From assembly GCF_010015445.1 (NCBI RefSeq), contig NC_053114.1:33249025-33313024 (forward strand): a DNA stretch of 64,000 nt, written 5' to 3'. The stretch comes from Perca fluviatilis. Taxonomy: Eukaryota > Chordata > Actinopteri > Perciformes > Percidae. The first letter of the stretch is position 1. Each line of letters opens with the position of its first letter. The notes under the pieces are model-generated. The model was not told the DNA's origin. It searched no databases and saw only the letters and a list, made by a program, of their open reading frames with translations. Below, in pieces: positions 49,861 to 63,605 of this stretch. The translations under genes and the position numbers were made by a program.

Positions 49861-52460
49861 CTATTCACAAACGTGCGTCACTTTGTGCGTCACTTTGTAA
49901 CACACATTATAATGCTCGCCTAGCTGCTATCATGGCACTCTCTCATGCTCTGCAACTGACAAACTAGCAGTTTCCATATACCTAGTACAATTTTTTTTTT
50001 AAAAAAAAAACTATGCATTGTGATCCCCCCTTTTTTAAAAAAAAAACACAAAAAAAAACCATGGTGTTTTCTGAAAATTAAACCACATAAACCTATTCTA
50101 GTGCAACCTCTAAATAATCTCTAACCTCTGAAAATTTGCATAATATGAGCACTTTAACACAGGTAGCCTAAGTAAAAGCAACAAAACATTGTTAACAGAC
50201 CCATGGATTTAAAATGGTAGTAAATGCGTGTCATATTAAAGAAAAAGGTTATTTTAAATATGAAACGTGAAAGTACTCATGCACAATGGCCCGTGTCAGT
50301 GTTACAGACGCCATGGTGTTTGAATAGCATCATTGTAGGAGAATGGGGCGTATGGCACCCTGAGGGATGCAATCAATGTAGCCATGATCAATGATCTGGT
50401 GCTTCCTGTTTTATGGTGAGTTATTGTATTAGTCTGTGTCTTGTTTTGTCTGTAATTTCTTGTTGAGTTTTGAGTTTTGCATTTTAAGGTATGTATCTAT
50501 TGAGTTTGTGTTCTGTACTGTCAAACATTTATGGATGTGTTGAGTTTTATGTATTTTAAAGGCCTATCTAGGGATGGGCATTCCAAATCAGCTTAGGCTA
50601 TAAATGCTGTGGTGTGCCACATAGGTCTATGCTACATACTTCCCCGATACAAATAAACACAATGAAATGAAACATCAGTAGCCTCACTGTGCTGCATATT
50701 AATAAATCCATTATAAACTATATAACGTGGGGGGCTGGGGGGCAGATTTACAGAGCAGATATGTATGTTGTAGCAATTAAAAACTTGCCATAACACTCAA
50801 CATTTATCTGCAGATGTTTTCAGTCTAAAGCGGAAATACAGTCACATTACTTGGTGTGACTGACAGGCTTAACGTGCTGCTTTTTCTTAATTTGTCAGTG
50901 CATTGCAGTGAGTTAGCGGAGCGCTACAGAATAAATCTGTGTTAATTTCTGCATTTTATTGACTCGGCAAAACCCATTTTCTGGCTTCCATTACATCCCT
51001 CTTGGTATTTGCAGACACTGTTATTGTGTACACTGCCAGCAAACACTATCTTTGAAGTTGTCATTAACATGGCCTCCAGCGATGTGTTTCCCAGCCTACT
51101 GTCTATGACAAAATACAGGAGGCTGCATCAATTTAATGAATTTAGTCAGGCAGTAACACACCACTAAATATAAGCTTTACCAAATTAAAAGTTGTAGGAA
51201 TAATTAAAAAACTAAAACACTGAATGGAACTGTAAACTGCATTGTTATAAAATCAGCATTCCTGCACATGTTTACCTTCTAATATGTATTGTACATTGTC
51301 CATAGGCAATATGTCTCATAAATATGAGACAGACTTTGTATATGTCTTAATGTTAACATCAGCTTTACTGTTCTGCTGCATGTCTTGTGATCATTTTAAT
51401 TAATTTAGGATTTGGCCTAATTATTTGTCTCTGAGCGTCATGTCTCAAATTAGTAGCTGATCAAATCCCCTCCCCATGTGTCTGTGGGAGACATTTAGCA
51501 ACACAGCTTGAAGCGTTGATGCAGTTTTTCATGCATTTTTTAAGTTACTTTGCAGGATTCTTCCCACATTAATGGATTTCATTTCTTTTTTAAATGTCAT
51601 TTTTGGATTTCAGCGCATACTTTTTTTGATCTAGATGGAATTATAGAAAATAGCATAGCATTTTCTCTAAGATTTAACTAATTGTGGGCTCACAGATCTG
51701 CAAACTTCATTACATTACTTTTTTTAATTTTCCACCTGCAAGGCAGACATGGTGAGTGTTCCTCAAAAGCTCCTTCACTAATGTAATCCAGCAGGCTGAA
51801 TATATTGACATGATGTGACTGGACTGTCTTGTAGTTGAGGTGGTTTGCAGTAACTCTTGTCATCAGAGATGTTTGATTCTGATGCGGGAGATGTAATGTG
51901 ACAGAGCTGGAGGATGACTAGAGCGGCAAAGAAAGGCAATAAAAGATTCAAAAAACTCATCTCAGGGCACTGGTGAAAATCTAGGAAATAAATGTGCTTT
52001 GCAGTCAATTAAAGTCAGTGAATGTTGATATTGTACTTAAAAAATGTTGCTGTGTCTGCTAACACGCTACAGGCTTTAATGTGACAGGTTCCATATAACT
52101 CTGCACTGGAGGATGTAATTGTACCGTGAGATGTTGGATAAAAGACAGCTGGCCGTGTCCCTGTCAGGGGATTTGGTTTAGTAGGAAAATTATGATTTTG
52201 CATCAAACCGTCTAAAGTAAATAAAATTCCTTTTTTTTCCAGTGATCAGTTAAAACGTGAGGCAGTTCCATCCTCCAGTATACACTTACCCTGCTGTCTG
52301 TGTTTATGCCCTGGCTGGCCTGCCATTACCTTGAATCAGAGACACAACTTCTTCTCTCACTGTCACTTGTGGGCTCTTCTTCCTTTCGTGCATTATCATT
52401 TCCCACTGTTAAATGTTTCAGAAACCATAGGAAACCATAGGAAACATGGTTAGTGTGTTG

Positions 52461-52906
52461 TAGAGCCCAACTGATATATCGGTGGGCCGATATTATCGGC
52501 CGATATTAGGCATTTTCCAAACTATCGGTATTGGCATTTATAATGGCCAATAAAAAAAAAAATCCATTCATTCATTCATTCATTCATCAGAATCATTTAT
52601 AATGACAAATGATTCTGATAATTGAATATTAAAAAAATAAAATAGAAATGGACGAAACCCCCTTCAACCATGTTCTGAGTGTTAGCGTTGCATAGCTTGT
52701 CCACCATAGGGCGCTCTACATCGTCCCTGTTGGCAACACTCTTTAATTTTTTTTTTTGCTATTGTCTTTTTGTCTCATATCTTAAGTTACGCATTTCTGG
52801 ATTTTTTTTTTTATATATCGGCCGATATATTGGAATATCTGATTTTTAAATCATCAGATATTTTTATCGGTATCGGCCTTAAAAATCCTTTATCGGTCGG
52901 GCTCTA
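52461..52906. mobile_element. hAT-like MITE, TAGAGCCCAACTGATATATCGG family
   Basis: The ends are TAGAGCCCAACTGATATATC and ATCGGTCGGGCTCTA, with perfect 8-bp duplications GTGTGTTG at 52453-52460 and 52907-52914. CCGATAT/ATCGGCC motifs cluster subterminally, and an ATTC microsatellite lies at 52563-52587. It is 446 bp and non-coding. Confidence 0.93.
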
Positions 52907-53959
52907 GTGTGTTGTTCAAATAGACAATGATGGGAAGAAATCTGATACTTTACAAGAAGAAAGTAAATGTTTCATCTTAAAATAGAGCATTTGAACTCCA
53001 ATAGCCTAGTGGAAGAGGTTATACTTTCAGAGTTCTGCCCTTCAGCAGACTGAGCAGACTTTAGAGACTAGAGGTTGAAGTTCTGGATAACAGCTCAGCG
53101 GAAGGAAAGAGCACCTTTGATATTTCTTTTCTTATCCTGCAGGGACCTGCTTTGACACGGGAGCTTTCTTGTTCAAGACCTCTTTTGTCTCTACCAAGTT
53201 TCCCGAAAATCTCTTCCGCCTCAGTACGGGAATTGTCAGCTGTCATTTCATTTCTGCTGTTAAGATTGAAACAGCCAGATCTGAGCTGATATTAGAATGT
53301 AAAGGCCCTTCTTTGCTCATCTGCTTTCAGCTGCTCAGTACTACTGTATATACATCTCATCTAGATCATGTCTTGAAAGGAACAAGTTGCCAAAGCCCAC
53401 TTTCTATTTATCCAGTCATGCAATTGGTTGAGCCATATTTGTCATAAGCTACTGCGGCTGGACTTCAAGGATTAATCGTCACACACATTCCTCTTAAACA
53501 AACTTTGCTGTGCATGTAATCTTAAAAGGAGCATGACATAAAATAACAAATTGTGTATAATATAGGCTATAGGAGCAGAGGTTTCTGATTTACTGCTATT
53601 GTTATTCTCTACAGTGGACCCCCGACTTTCTTATTTTAGCACCTCCATGAGATTCAGAATTTCATATTGAACAAACCTTCCAAGCTGTGTTTTCACATGT
53701 GTGCATATTCATTGTTAAATGTCCTTAGTGGGTGGTTAATCACTGTTCATGTGCTGAAGTTATTTGGCTGAGATGAATACAGCAGAGGGCTGTGCATGCC
53801 TGCAGGTCAAAACAATTGGAAATACAGTAGTGTAGTATTATGTATTGAGCAGGGTTATTTTCTAAACAAAGCATTAGTTTTAGTTTTTTCAAACAAAGAG
53901 TTTAAATATAGGAATGAGAGCATGTACATACTAATGTAAATTGTTCTGGAAAAACACAG

Positions 53960-54144
53960 AAGGGGGGGGTGTCTAACTGTGTGTCAATCACTGCTCATGC
54001 ACACGCATTCATTCTCCCTTGTGGGGGGAGGGGCTTAGGAGAATGTTTTGGGCTTTAGCAGAAAGGGGGGAGGGACTGAGAAGTTGTCGATGTTCAAATT
54101 TTTTGGCTAAATCCTGAATCTTCCCAATCCTACCTACAGCACCT
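53960..54144. mobile_element. TTAA-type MITE right-end fragment
   Basis: It ends CCTACCTACAGCACCT followed by TTAA at 54145-54148, in the style of the AGGTGC-ended elements elsewhere in the window. No matching left terminus was found. Confidence 0.45.
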
Positions 54145-55016
54145 TTAAACAATGCAAAAAAGATGGATTATAAACTGTTCAGAATCCAGTGCTCCAGATA
54201 TAAGGTTTGTTTGAAACTGTTGTCCTTTTTGTCATTTTGGCTGCGTTCCTGCAAATCCCATGGTCCCTGAGCATGTGTATGCGGAGGTCAGATCCTCTGT
54301 GAGATGCATAAATACTTTTGAGGCGTACCCACACACACATTAAAAAACACTTTCATCTTAGCCACTAACGTGATTCACACACGTCGTTTTGTAGTAAGAA
54401 GGGTTCAAGACATAATGCACCATTCTCGGCCCTTTCTGTCATCACATCCACCCACAGCAATGACCTTTAACTGTAGGGAGACGGCTCAGCCTAAGTTCAG
54501 CTGGTGTGAAGTTTCTTCGGTTAAAACGGCCTGACAAAGTGGTATCCTCTTTTTTGTGTAAGCTTATTGTGCTCTATTTTAGGTATTTGATCCTGGATGT
54601 TAAGATTAGCTGTGATTAACTGAGGTGATTGTATCTTCCCTTACTGTAAAATAAGTACTGTAATTTTTTCTCAAGATTGCCTGCTTGCCTCAGTGGTATG
54701 TCCAGTTCCCTTTATCAACAGATCGGTATAAGAGGGAAGCTGTTTTACTGCTGCTCTGGCTCAGTTTTCTATTCACAAAACCATTCTGGCAGCATCCTGA
54801 CTGTTGTGACTGCACCCTGACGATCACATTGTCCCCAAAGGAAATAAACCAATTCATCCAATGCACAAGTGTGCTCATGGTGCATTCTGGGGAGTATGAG
54901 GAAAGATAATGAAAAACCTTTTGTGTGGAGGATACATTGCCTCTACATCGTCTGAGAGCATGTCTGTCTGCATGTGCACACCATCTGGTACTTTGATGAA
55001 ATAAGATAATGATAAA

Positions 55017-55147
<131 letters not shown>

Positions 55148-55991
55148 AGCATGGTTTTAAGATAGCTCAGCCTAAGTGCCTGGTGTGTGTGAGCTCTGAA
55201 ACACAACAGCGTCCTTCCGAATCCTTGTCTGGATGCAAGCGCAGCAGATGCAGGGCGCCTCCTTCTATCATGGAGCGTTATCAGTAACACGTTTGACCTG
55301 CTGTCTGCTCGGTCAGGACAACAGTATCGGCTGTTAGCACTTTTTTACGGAACGAACCGCTGTCTGCCTTTTGTTACAGGCCTGCCCTAAGGCAGCGCCT
55401 ATAGCGCACTGCCAAGGTCTTTCTATAGATAAATATGTGTGTTTTTACAAAGCTGTGTCTTTGTGGTCACGTTAAATCATTTTGTAGCAAATTATTTCCT
55501 TCTTCTGTTCAAATGGGGTATTACTGAGTTGTTCTCTCACTGATTAAACCACAACCTCACCCAGTAAATCTTATCGCTCACCTTTTCACAGTGAGCCAAA
55601 TGGTTGCTCAGCCAAGTAGTAACATCTATGTATAAGCAATGCTCCTTGAGTTATTCTCTTACATGGACGTCATTATAGGGCCTAGGAAGCTGAGTAGTTG
55701 TTTGGTAAAGTGACCTCTGGACATTTACCTCAGTTAGCCTCTCAATGCTTAAACCACTTATTTCTGCCACATTGCGTTATTGAACAAAAAATTGACACCA
55801 TCACCACAATAGACTAGAGTTCATAATGCTATAGAGTTGAAAAGTAAGGGGAGAATTCTTATGAATGCTTCCATATTCTACTTGATTTATTTGCCTATAT
55901 TCGCTTATACAATCATACCACAATGAGGAAGTCACAAGGTGCATCCGTCCATTGCATTCGTGCTGCTTTTATGCTCAACTGCATAAAAGTG

Positions 55992-56456
55992 TTAGCCTGA
56001 CAAGCCAGACCCACATCAAGATGTTGGGTCTGGGAACTCACCATTGGCAGGGCTCAATCCGAGGGGCGGGATAAACGGTTGTCTTTCAAATTCCCTCTGC
56101 ACGCAGTAGGATAGCGCTACAACCAACCAGAGTAACGCTAGTTGATAGATTAAACTTTTGCCGTATCCGGTCGGCAAAACTCCCAACACATCTTCCTTTT
56201 TTAAGAACTTCCAGAGTCACAGCCAAAGCCCATTCGAAAGACCGCTGTTCGCCAGTAGCGGCAGCCATTGTCTTTTTTGCAAGTAGCAGGGAATTCTGCC
56301 GTCATTATGTTAAGCCCGCCCACCGAATCTATACACGATCTGATTGGCCCGGCTAGAGTTTGGCTTTTCCAGCTCGCAAGCCAACGGAGAATTGCTAGAC
56401 CCCCTGGCTGCAAATTACATTTGCTGCCGATAGAGTGCATCTAGATTTCTAGGCTA
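55992..56456. mobile_element. MITE with TTAGCC / GGCTA ends and 8-bp duplication
   Basis: Perfect duplications TAAAAGTG (55984-55991 and 56457-56464) flank a 465-bp segment that begins TTAGCCTGACAAGCCAGACC and ends TTTCTAGGCTA. The terminal inverted repeat is short. An 8-bp duplication occurs in hAT and P-type elements. The end does not follow the hAT YARNG pattern, so the superfamily is left open. Confidence 0.8.
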
Positions 56457-57084
56457 TAAAAGTGTTTGATTCATCGAGATTTACGTTTTTTTCCCACCAT
56501 TGCATATCAGTGTCACAGAAGGTATGCACTACAAGATGCAAAGCAACACAAGAACACAGACAACCTCAACACTTAAAGAACACCGCTCCACATCTATCAT
56601 CATTATAATACATCTATATAAGTATTTCCTAACCCAGCGTTAGTTCAATAACCTTAGTCTATTATTATTGATTAAATGGCTGTTTTATACATATTGTGAG
56701 CAGCACTGCCCTACAAAGGTTTTTAGTTGTCTCATTTATACATTTCTTAAAATCTACACCGCAGCTAATAGTTTGGCTTTAGTCGTGATTGTTTTTTAAT
56801 TGGTCCTTTTTAGTTGTAGTTTCTTGGTTTGGGATTTCCAGGAGAGCTGCATGTCATTTGCTGAGAACAAAGCTGTTAAACTCTACAGTGAAACATTTCT
56901 CACTGGTCCTTCTGGTCTGGGTCAATTTTGTGTAGACGCGATTAGGTTAAAATTAAGTTTTCTGCATTGTAATGTTTTCTGCAGTATATTTTTTCCACCT
57001 GCCTTGTTTTCGTCCCGTGTGCTTCTTGATCAGTGTGCCCTGTTAAAGCGCTGTCAAATTCATGCCCAAAACATTTTTAATTAT

Positions 57085-57215
57085 GGTATAGTAATAGTAA
57101 AGTACCAGTATCGTCCGGACTGGATGGATTGCCCTGAAATTTGGTTCAGGCAGTCATGTCCCCCTCTGGATGAATTTTAATAACTTTGATGATCCTCTGA
57201 CTTTTCATCTAGCTC
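57085..57215 (+). repeat. Recurrent interspersed repeat, copy 4
   Basis: It contains GGATGGATTGCCCTGAAATT, TCATGTCCCCCTCTGGATGA and AATAACTTTGATGATCCTC in the order of the other copies at 23865, 30385 and 43250. Limits approximate. Confidence 0.55.
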
Positions 57216-58429
57216 CATCGTCAGGTCAAAAATTGCAATTTGTCCAATACTTTGACCAAATACAGCACATGGGAGAAGATAGCCTATAATAACAATATAA
57301 CCATCCTCTCTTAGCATAGCAGTTATATTGTAGATATTTGTTATTGTGTGTCTTTTACATATTTTGTATGGGAATATGTCTAGTCTATATTTATGTTCTG
57401 GATTGTTGCAGCAATTTGCCTTATTGTTTATTTCCATTTAATATGTTATGCACCAAACACCAAGGAAAATTTCTTGGAAGTAAAAACGTACGTGGCAATA
57501 AATCTTATTCTGATTTTATTTATTAGTCACTATTTGTCAGAAAAGTGTAAGGAACAGGACAAGCAGAGTAAACCAGCCGCCCCTGTGTCACAGCAAAATA
57601 CTCCATCTGGGCAGACCATAAGCACTCACATGGAAACGGCATTGTGATGGCAATTCTTGTTTAAATAAACACTTTCAGGCAACACTTGTTTTTCTGTAGG
57701 TTTATTCAGTCATCTGCAGATGGACTCAACACAACACACATACAGGTACATCAAGTGCATGTATGCTCAAATGAGTGAGGATAGGTAGCTGTAAGAACCT
57801 GTTGTTTATTCCAACTTTAGGGTCAAGCATTATCATATCACAGAGAAACGTTGTCCCTGAAGTCTGAATAGTGCAGAGAAGAGAGATGCTTTGTGTGTTA
57901 CGCATATTCAGTGTCATACCTAAGTCACTCTAATTCCACGGGTTACATGAATTATAAGAAATCCTTAAACATAATTGTCTTGAAATGCCATTACAGCATG
58001 TATATCACCATCATTGATGACTGTTCTAATGATAAACACATTATGTAAACACAGGTATGATAAAATAGCTACAACAAATGATCCAACCTTGTGCCAAAAA
58101 CTGTGGCTGCAAAGTTCACATCAGTTTGTTGTGAACACTTCTCATCTGATATTTGTCATAATTACAGAGGCTCCTAGAAGAACCAGTTTACCGTCATTAT
58201 GCATGCAAGACGATATTATACTGTCAACATTATTGAACTGAAGATGAGTGATTGGTTATTTTTGTTTACCTGATTTTTATTTGCGTTTGAGCCCTTAGCG
58301 GGCTCCGCTATAATGATCTTTCTATTGGAGGCTGTCTAAAAGACGTTTACTGACACCAGATGGTGCAGGTTTAAAGGAGTATGTTTTGCAGTGATGCTTA
58401 AACTGCATCCAAGGGAACACTGTTGATAG

Positions 58430-58965
58430 TAGGGCCGTGTATTGGCAAGAATCTGGCGATACGATACGTATCACGATTCAATATATTCCAATATATTTCG
58501 ATACTGTGCGTAAGGCAATATATTGGGATTTTTTTAAGTATAATTTTAGAAAAACTAATATTTAAAAAAAGACATGATGTGCATAAAAGTCAAAGAAGTT
58601 TACTTTAGGTAAACAATTCAGTACACAGAAAATCAAACTGCCAGTTTGGGATTGTGGTTCACAGGTTCTTAGTGAGCAAATTTCTATATGCTAAAGTAGG
58701 CCAAAGTTCAGCCATAACTACATTGTTAGCTTCTAGCACAAAGTCAGGCATTGGTAGGCACTGTTAGGCAAGGACACTAGTGGTGCGTCTCAGCATAGCC
58801 ATCTAGTGGTAGGGGGTTTAAACACAACATAAATGTTAACCACTGTCTTACATGAATATTTTTGCATGTAAAAAAAAAAAAAAAAAACGTTTTACGTTTT
58901 TGAAAATCTATACAGTATGGCAATATTGTGATACTCAAGTGTATCGATTTTTTCTTACACCCCTA
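58430..58965. mobile_element. hAT-like MITE, TAGGGGTGTAA family, copy 2 (inverted)
   Basis: It runs from TAGGGCCGTGTATTGGC to TTACACCCCTA between GTTGATAG (58422-58429) and ATTGATAG (58966-58973), which match at seven of eight bases. It is the inverted counterpart of the element at 46739-47316. ATACGATACGTATC is a palindromic block near its left end. Confidence 0.88.
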
Positions 58966-59481
58966 ATTGATAGAATGACAAAACATGGTATGCAATCAAT
59001 CCAGTTTGGTCAAATGTGTATATGCTTGTCTTGGATCTATAGCCAACAGCAATTGCTGGATTAGGTTTGTGATTGCAAATGTATGTCAAACTAAGCTCCA
59101 AGACTAAAGTAAGGTCTCATGCAGAAAATCTCAGACTAATAAATGAAAGCGTGGAGAACATTACATTTCTATTTGCAGAAAGTCTCCTGTGATCAGGAGC
59201 AATGTTCCAGATTTTTGGCACCGTTTAATGGATCCAATTTAGAGTGTCCCCTCATTTCTTACAAGGTTCAGTTCAGAATGACAGTAATAGTTTAATGTGA
59301 GAAAAATCACACGTTGGTAATATCTTGAGGCCAGAGTCGACTCCATCGCTTTTTGGAACTGATAATGACATCACTGTTGAGCTGTGATATACATGAAGTT
59401 GATACCTTTTAACTATATTTACAAACTAAAATTTGAATATTTACCTAGATATCCAGAAAACTCAATTTTTCATGATATACC

Positions 59482-59506
59482 TTTATTTATTTATTTATTT
59501 ATTTTT
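59482..59506 (+). repeat. (TTTA)n microsatellite
   Basis: Six TTTA/TTAT units in an A+T-rich stretch. Confidence 0.8.
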
Positions 59507-60988
59507 ATTATTATTTTTAAATATAGCTAACAACCCTGTGTATATTTCTTGCAGTTTTTCTTGTATTTTTACATTTTATTCTTTGGTTGCTATATGCTTA
59601 AATAGTATGAAACAATACATTTCACCAATGTTATTTACTGAAAAAGAACAAACTTCTTAGCTGGACCCTGGTGTTACCTGAAAGTTTCCAGTTTATGTGT
59701 GTTATCTCTGCTGGAGGAGATTGTGTGATATATTGTAGTATAGCCGTATGTGCCTATTGTATTGATTCTATAAGTTCTGTCCTTGGAGTATGTGTTCATG
59801 TCATACCAGTCATGTTGTACTGATCAACAATAGCAGGAAGTTTAGGCGGAAAAATCATCACACTCGAATACAGCTGACAGTGTATCTGTGACAGAAACCA
59901 GTACATGGAATGTGCTGTGTCTAGGCTTTATATTTCCCCACCGTAATCTTCATCACCTGTCATGTGTGCAGTTTAGAAATCTAAAACCACCAAGAAACTC
60001 TTCTGAAGTTCTTTCTCTGATGTTCACCAAGTATTATAGAACAAAGCAGTGTTCAGTTGGCATACATTCAAAAATATTATTTATCTAAGTCGAACTGTCT
60101 TTGAATATTCCTTAAATACTCCCGTGTTCAAAACATATCAGTTGAAAAACATTTTTCCCCCTAAAGACATTTTTTACTTGCTGTGTATGCTTTTTTAAAT
60201 AACTAAGATAAGCCTACAGAGAAAATGTGCATTGCTGCAGAGTTTGTTTAAATGCCAAACACGGCACCAGCTCTTACCTTTCTCTACAGAGAGCAAGCAT
60301 TCAGCTGCACTCCCACTTGACTTTGAAACATTTTCCTGGTCTGAATTTTCTTTTCTTTTTTATCGCTTGCCAGTTTGTTTTATATGGCTGCGGTCCATTG
60401 ACGTAGAAGTGAACGACACATGCTCTCTTCTGATTGTTTGTTTGTAGCTGCTTGCTCAAAATTTGTACACATCATAAACGTTTGCTATTATACCTTGATA
60501 GTAAGCCCTGGGTTTATTGGCATGTTGTCAGAGGTTTTTGATGGCATTGCTCATGTAACCGTTACATAAAAGCAATGCCAATACAGTCATTGCAACTTTA
60601 CATCTGTTCACATTATGACGTTGATGTGAGTGCAGGGAGAATAAACATGATTAAGACTTTGACAATGTTTGTTGCTGCCTAATGGCCTACTTTGCCACTT
60701 GAATATGACTGGCAATTGTTTGTGTTAAAAGTAGAGGTACTCATGTTTTGTTTGCATCCACCACAAATCACCCAAAGCAAGCAAGATCTGGTGAGTTGAA
60801 AATAAAATGATTGTTATAAATGTATAAAATAGAATCCAGATCAAACATGGCCAGAGTTATACCTACAACTTTAAGACTCTGGAAGGACTTATTGTAAGTG
60901 CACTGTTCAGTCCCTCGTGCTGGAGGGATAGGAAGGACAGAGAGAAGAGGCGCTCAGGGGTTTGGCTTCCTTTTACGTCATTCACATC

Positions 60989-61885
60989 TAGGGCCGCAGC
61001 TATCGATTATTTTAGTAATCGAGTATTCTACCGATTATTCCATTGATTAATCGAGTAATCGTATAAGAAATACTTTTGTTTTATTGAAGAGCAATAATAT
61101 ACAATAGTTTGGTTTAATTTTCGGAAAAAGCAACATTTGTATTGCCTACATTGCTTACAATATCATCTCTCAAAAAAACTAAACATATTAAGTGCATTTA
61201 AGTGCCATATCACATTGCTTTTAAAGAAAACGTTTTCTGAAATGCAATAACAACCTCAAACTAAGGCATACATTAAACATACATAAACATTACCTTAAGT
61301 TGTGCAACTTAACTTTCAGAACTACAAGTTTCAACCTGAGACTGGTCTGTATATAGGCCTATATGTAAATATTAGTTATACTCAACATATTTTCATTTAT
61401 ATATTTGATTACAATGCTAGACAGCTCTGTTACACTTACGTTAGTAGATCGTTGATCAGCTGTTTCTCCGTGAAGAGAGAGAGTGAGAGAAAATGGTGCG
61501 CAACAATCACCTGTTTTTCCGATGGGATAGTCAACAAGTCGGCTCTTTAGATCAAATTGTGGTCACCACTACGTATTTTCTTGTCTTTGTTTTTGGTAGT
61601 TGTGTTTGGTGTAGTTTCATCGTCCATACAACTCTGTGATTTACTTTTGTCGGGTCCGCTTCGGACTCAATGTTTTCTGTTGAGATGCTAAAGCATTGAC
61701 GTTGTGCTATTATTGTGGTAAGCTAGTTTGGTTTTGCAGTAGACATACTATACAGAGTTTTCGTTTTAATTACGTTTGAACTGATTACAAACTTTGGACA
61801 CTTTCTGTCGTTTTCTCCAGCCTGTCTCTTCTCTTAGCCCCTTACGCTCTTTCTTTCATTTTGTAATCAGTCTTCATGGCATGTG
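60989..61885. mobile_element. hAT-like element, left part (TAGGGCCGCAGCTATCGATTA)
   Basis: The left end TAGGGCCGCAGCTATCG is followed by repeated ATTAATCGAGTAATCG-type motifs, a familiar fish hAT-like terminus. No matching right end was found before the window edge. The boundary on the right is only approximate, set by the next element. Confidence 0.5.
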
Positions 61886-61893
61886 TCGCCAAC

Positions 61894-62545
61894 CAGTGTT
61901 GACCAATGAAAGTAGCTCCAAAAGTCGCTAAAAGTAGCTAGATGACGTCATACGCTCATTTGCATATTTGTGACATTATTACGCAATCATTTGCATAAAG
62001 CTTAGTGGTTGTGTCAGCAAGGTAGATAGAAAGAAATAGAAATCTTTAGCCAAATAATCACAAATTCAATACAGGAATTTATTTTACTTCATAATTATTA
62101 CTTAGGTAGCCTATCTTTGAAGTAAAAAAAGAAATTCTACAAAGGAAGGGAAAAAGATCAATAAAGAATTCTCAAAGAAGGCTGGCTTGCCCAGGGCCAG
62201 GACAGCTCAGTGACGTCTTTCTCCCATCACGTCCCGCTGTCTCTCCTACCTACACCGGCCTCCGCACACCCTGTCCCCCCTCCCCTTCTACCTGCCTGCG
62301 TAGTGCTGCTGTGCATGAGGAGACAGCAGAGAGGGGAGGGGCTGCTCCTCAGTCACAGAACAGAAGAGATAGGCGACTGTTTTGGTGGCCACAGGAGAGA
62401 AATACCTTGCGTGCTCGCTGGACAATACTTGCGTCTTTTCTACAGAAAGTCGCCAGATTTGTCGCTAGTCGCTTTTGTGAAAAAAAAAAAGGGGGTCTGA
62501 AAATTTGCTAAATCTAGAGACAAAGTCGCTAAGTTGGCAACACCG
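61894..62545. mobile_element. hAT-like MITE, CAGTGTTG family
   Basis: The left end CAGTGTTGACC and right end GGCAACACCG are inverted, flanked by TCGCCAAC (61886-61893) and TCACCAAC (62546-62553), an 8-bp duplication with one mismatch. The inner subterminal motifs GTCGCTAAAAGTAGC and GACAAAGTCGCTAAGTTGG are typical of this fish family. Non-coding. Confidence 0.8.
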
Positions 62546-62739
62546 TCACCAACAGCGTCAGCCCGGTGTGCAACAGTAATAGTCCTCTGTGCGGAAACAC
62601 CGTGAGTGATACAACATTGCAACCTTTTCCTGGAGAAACACCTGAGAGACTTCTCAGCTGGGGCAACAAGACCCTTTGTGTGACTGTTGTCTCTCTTTTG
62701 TACTGTTGCTTTCTCTTCTACAGTAGGCCTATTGTATAA

Positions 62740-63605
62740 ATTACTTGAAAGCAATACTTGAGTAAAAGTACAAGTATCTTAACTGAAAATGACTTTACAC
62801 TATTGGCGTTTTTCCATTACATGGTACCTGCTCGACTCGCCTCGACTCGACGCACTGTGCGTCCGTTTTCCATTGCAGATTTTAGTACCGCCTCAGCGTG
62901 GCTGGTCGTCAGCAGCGCCGCAGTAAACTGTCGTGACCTAACACATAGAATGTCGAAGATGTGTTGTTTGTTGCTGCAGCCAGAAGACACATTTTGTTTC
63001 AAATGAAGTTGGAGGCAGCAAAAAAAAAACACAGCTGGCTAAACTATTTAAAAATGGCGAGTTTGTTCAGGACACCCCCCTTTGTCGCTTTCACGTCACC
63101 TTTTGGTATCGCCGCAGCTCGCTTGGAACCTCGACTGAGGTGGTACTAAAAAAAGTACCTGTTGGCAGGTACCAGGTACTTTTTTTCGTAATGGAAAACC
63201 AAAAAAGGCGAGTGGAGTCGAGGTGAGTCGAGCAGGTACCATGTAATGGAAAAGCGCCATATCAGTCATTATGTTTCCTCCTCTTCTTCTTTAGTTTTGG
63301 CCTATGTTTTTTTTGTCGCTTGGCAACAAACTGGAATGGAGCGTGCATTATCTTGGCAATTTAGGAGCAATGATTCGCCAAACCTGCTTTTTTTCCAGTG
63401 TACTGATTTTATTTTGTAGTAACGAGTAACTAAGATGCTTAGGGGAAATATAGTGGAGTAAAAGTATACATTTTATTTAGAAACCGTAGTGGAGTAACAG
63501 TAAAAGTTTCCAGAAATATAAATAACAAAGTAAAGTACAGATACGTAAAAATTCTAAAAAGTACAGTAGTGAAGTATTTGTACTTTGTTACATTACAACA
63601 CTGCT
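62740..63605. repeat. Interspersed repeat rich in AGTAAAAGTAC, interrupted by a MITE
   Basis: CTTGAGTAAAAGTACAAGTA on the left and GTGGAGTAACAGTAAAAGTT, then GAAGTATTTGTACTTTGTTA, on the right belong to one fish interspersed repeat. The MITE at 62804-63259 splits it. A related inverted copy is at 14480-15070. Confidence 0.6.
62804..63259. mobile_element. MITE with long CG-rich terminal inverted repeats (GGCGTTTTTCCATTAC family)
   Basis: The left arm GGCGTTTTTCCATTACATGG continues CTGCTCGACTCGCCTCGACTC. It pairs with the right arm GTCGAGCAGGTACCATGTAA ending GGAAAAGCGCC, giving arms over 40 bases with few mismatches. A second inner pair, AGTACCTG...CAGGTACCAGGTACT, follows. Possible TA duplications flank it. 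Non-coding. Confidence 0.85.
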
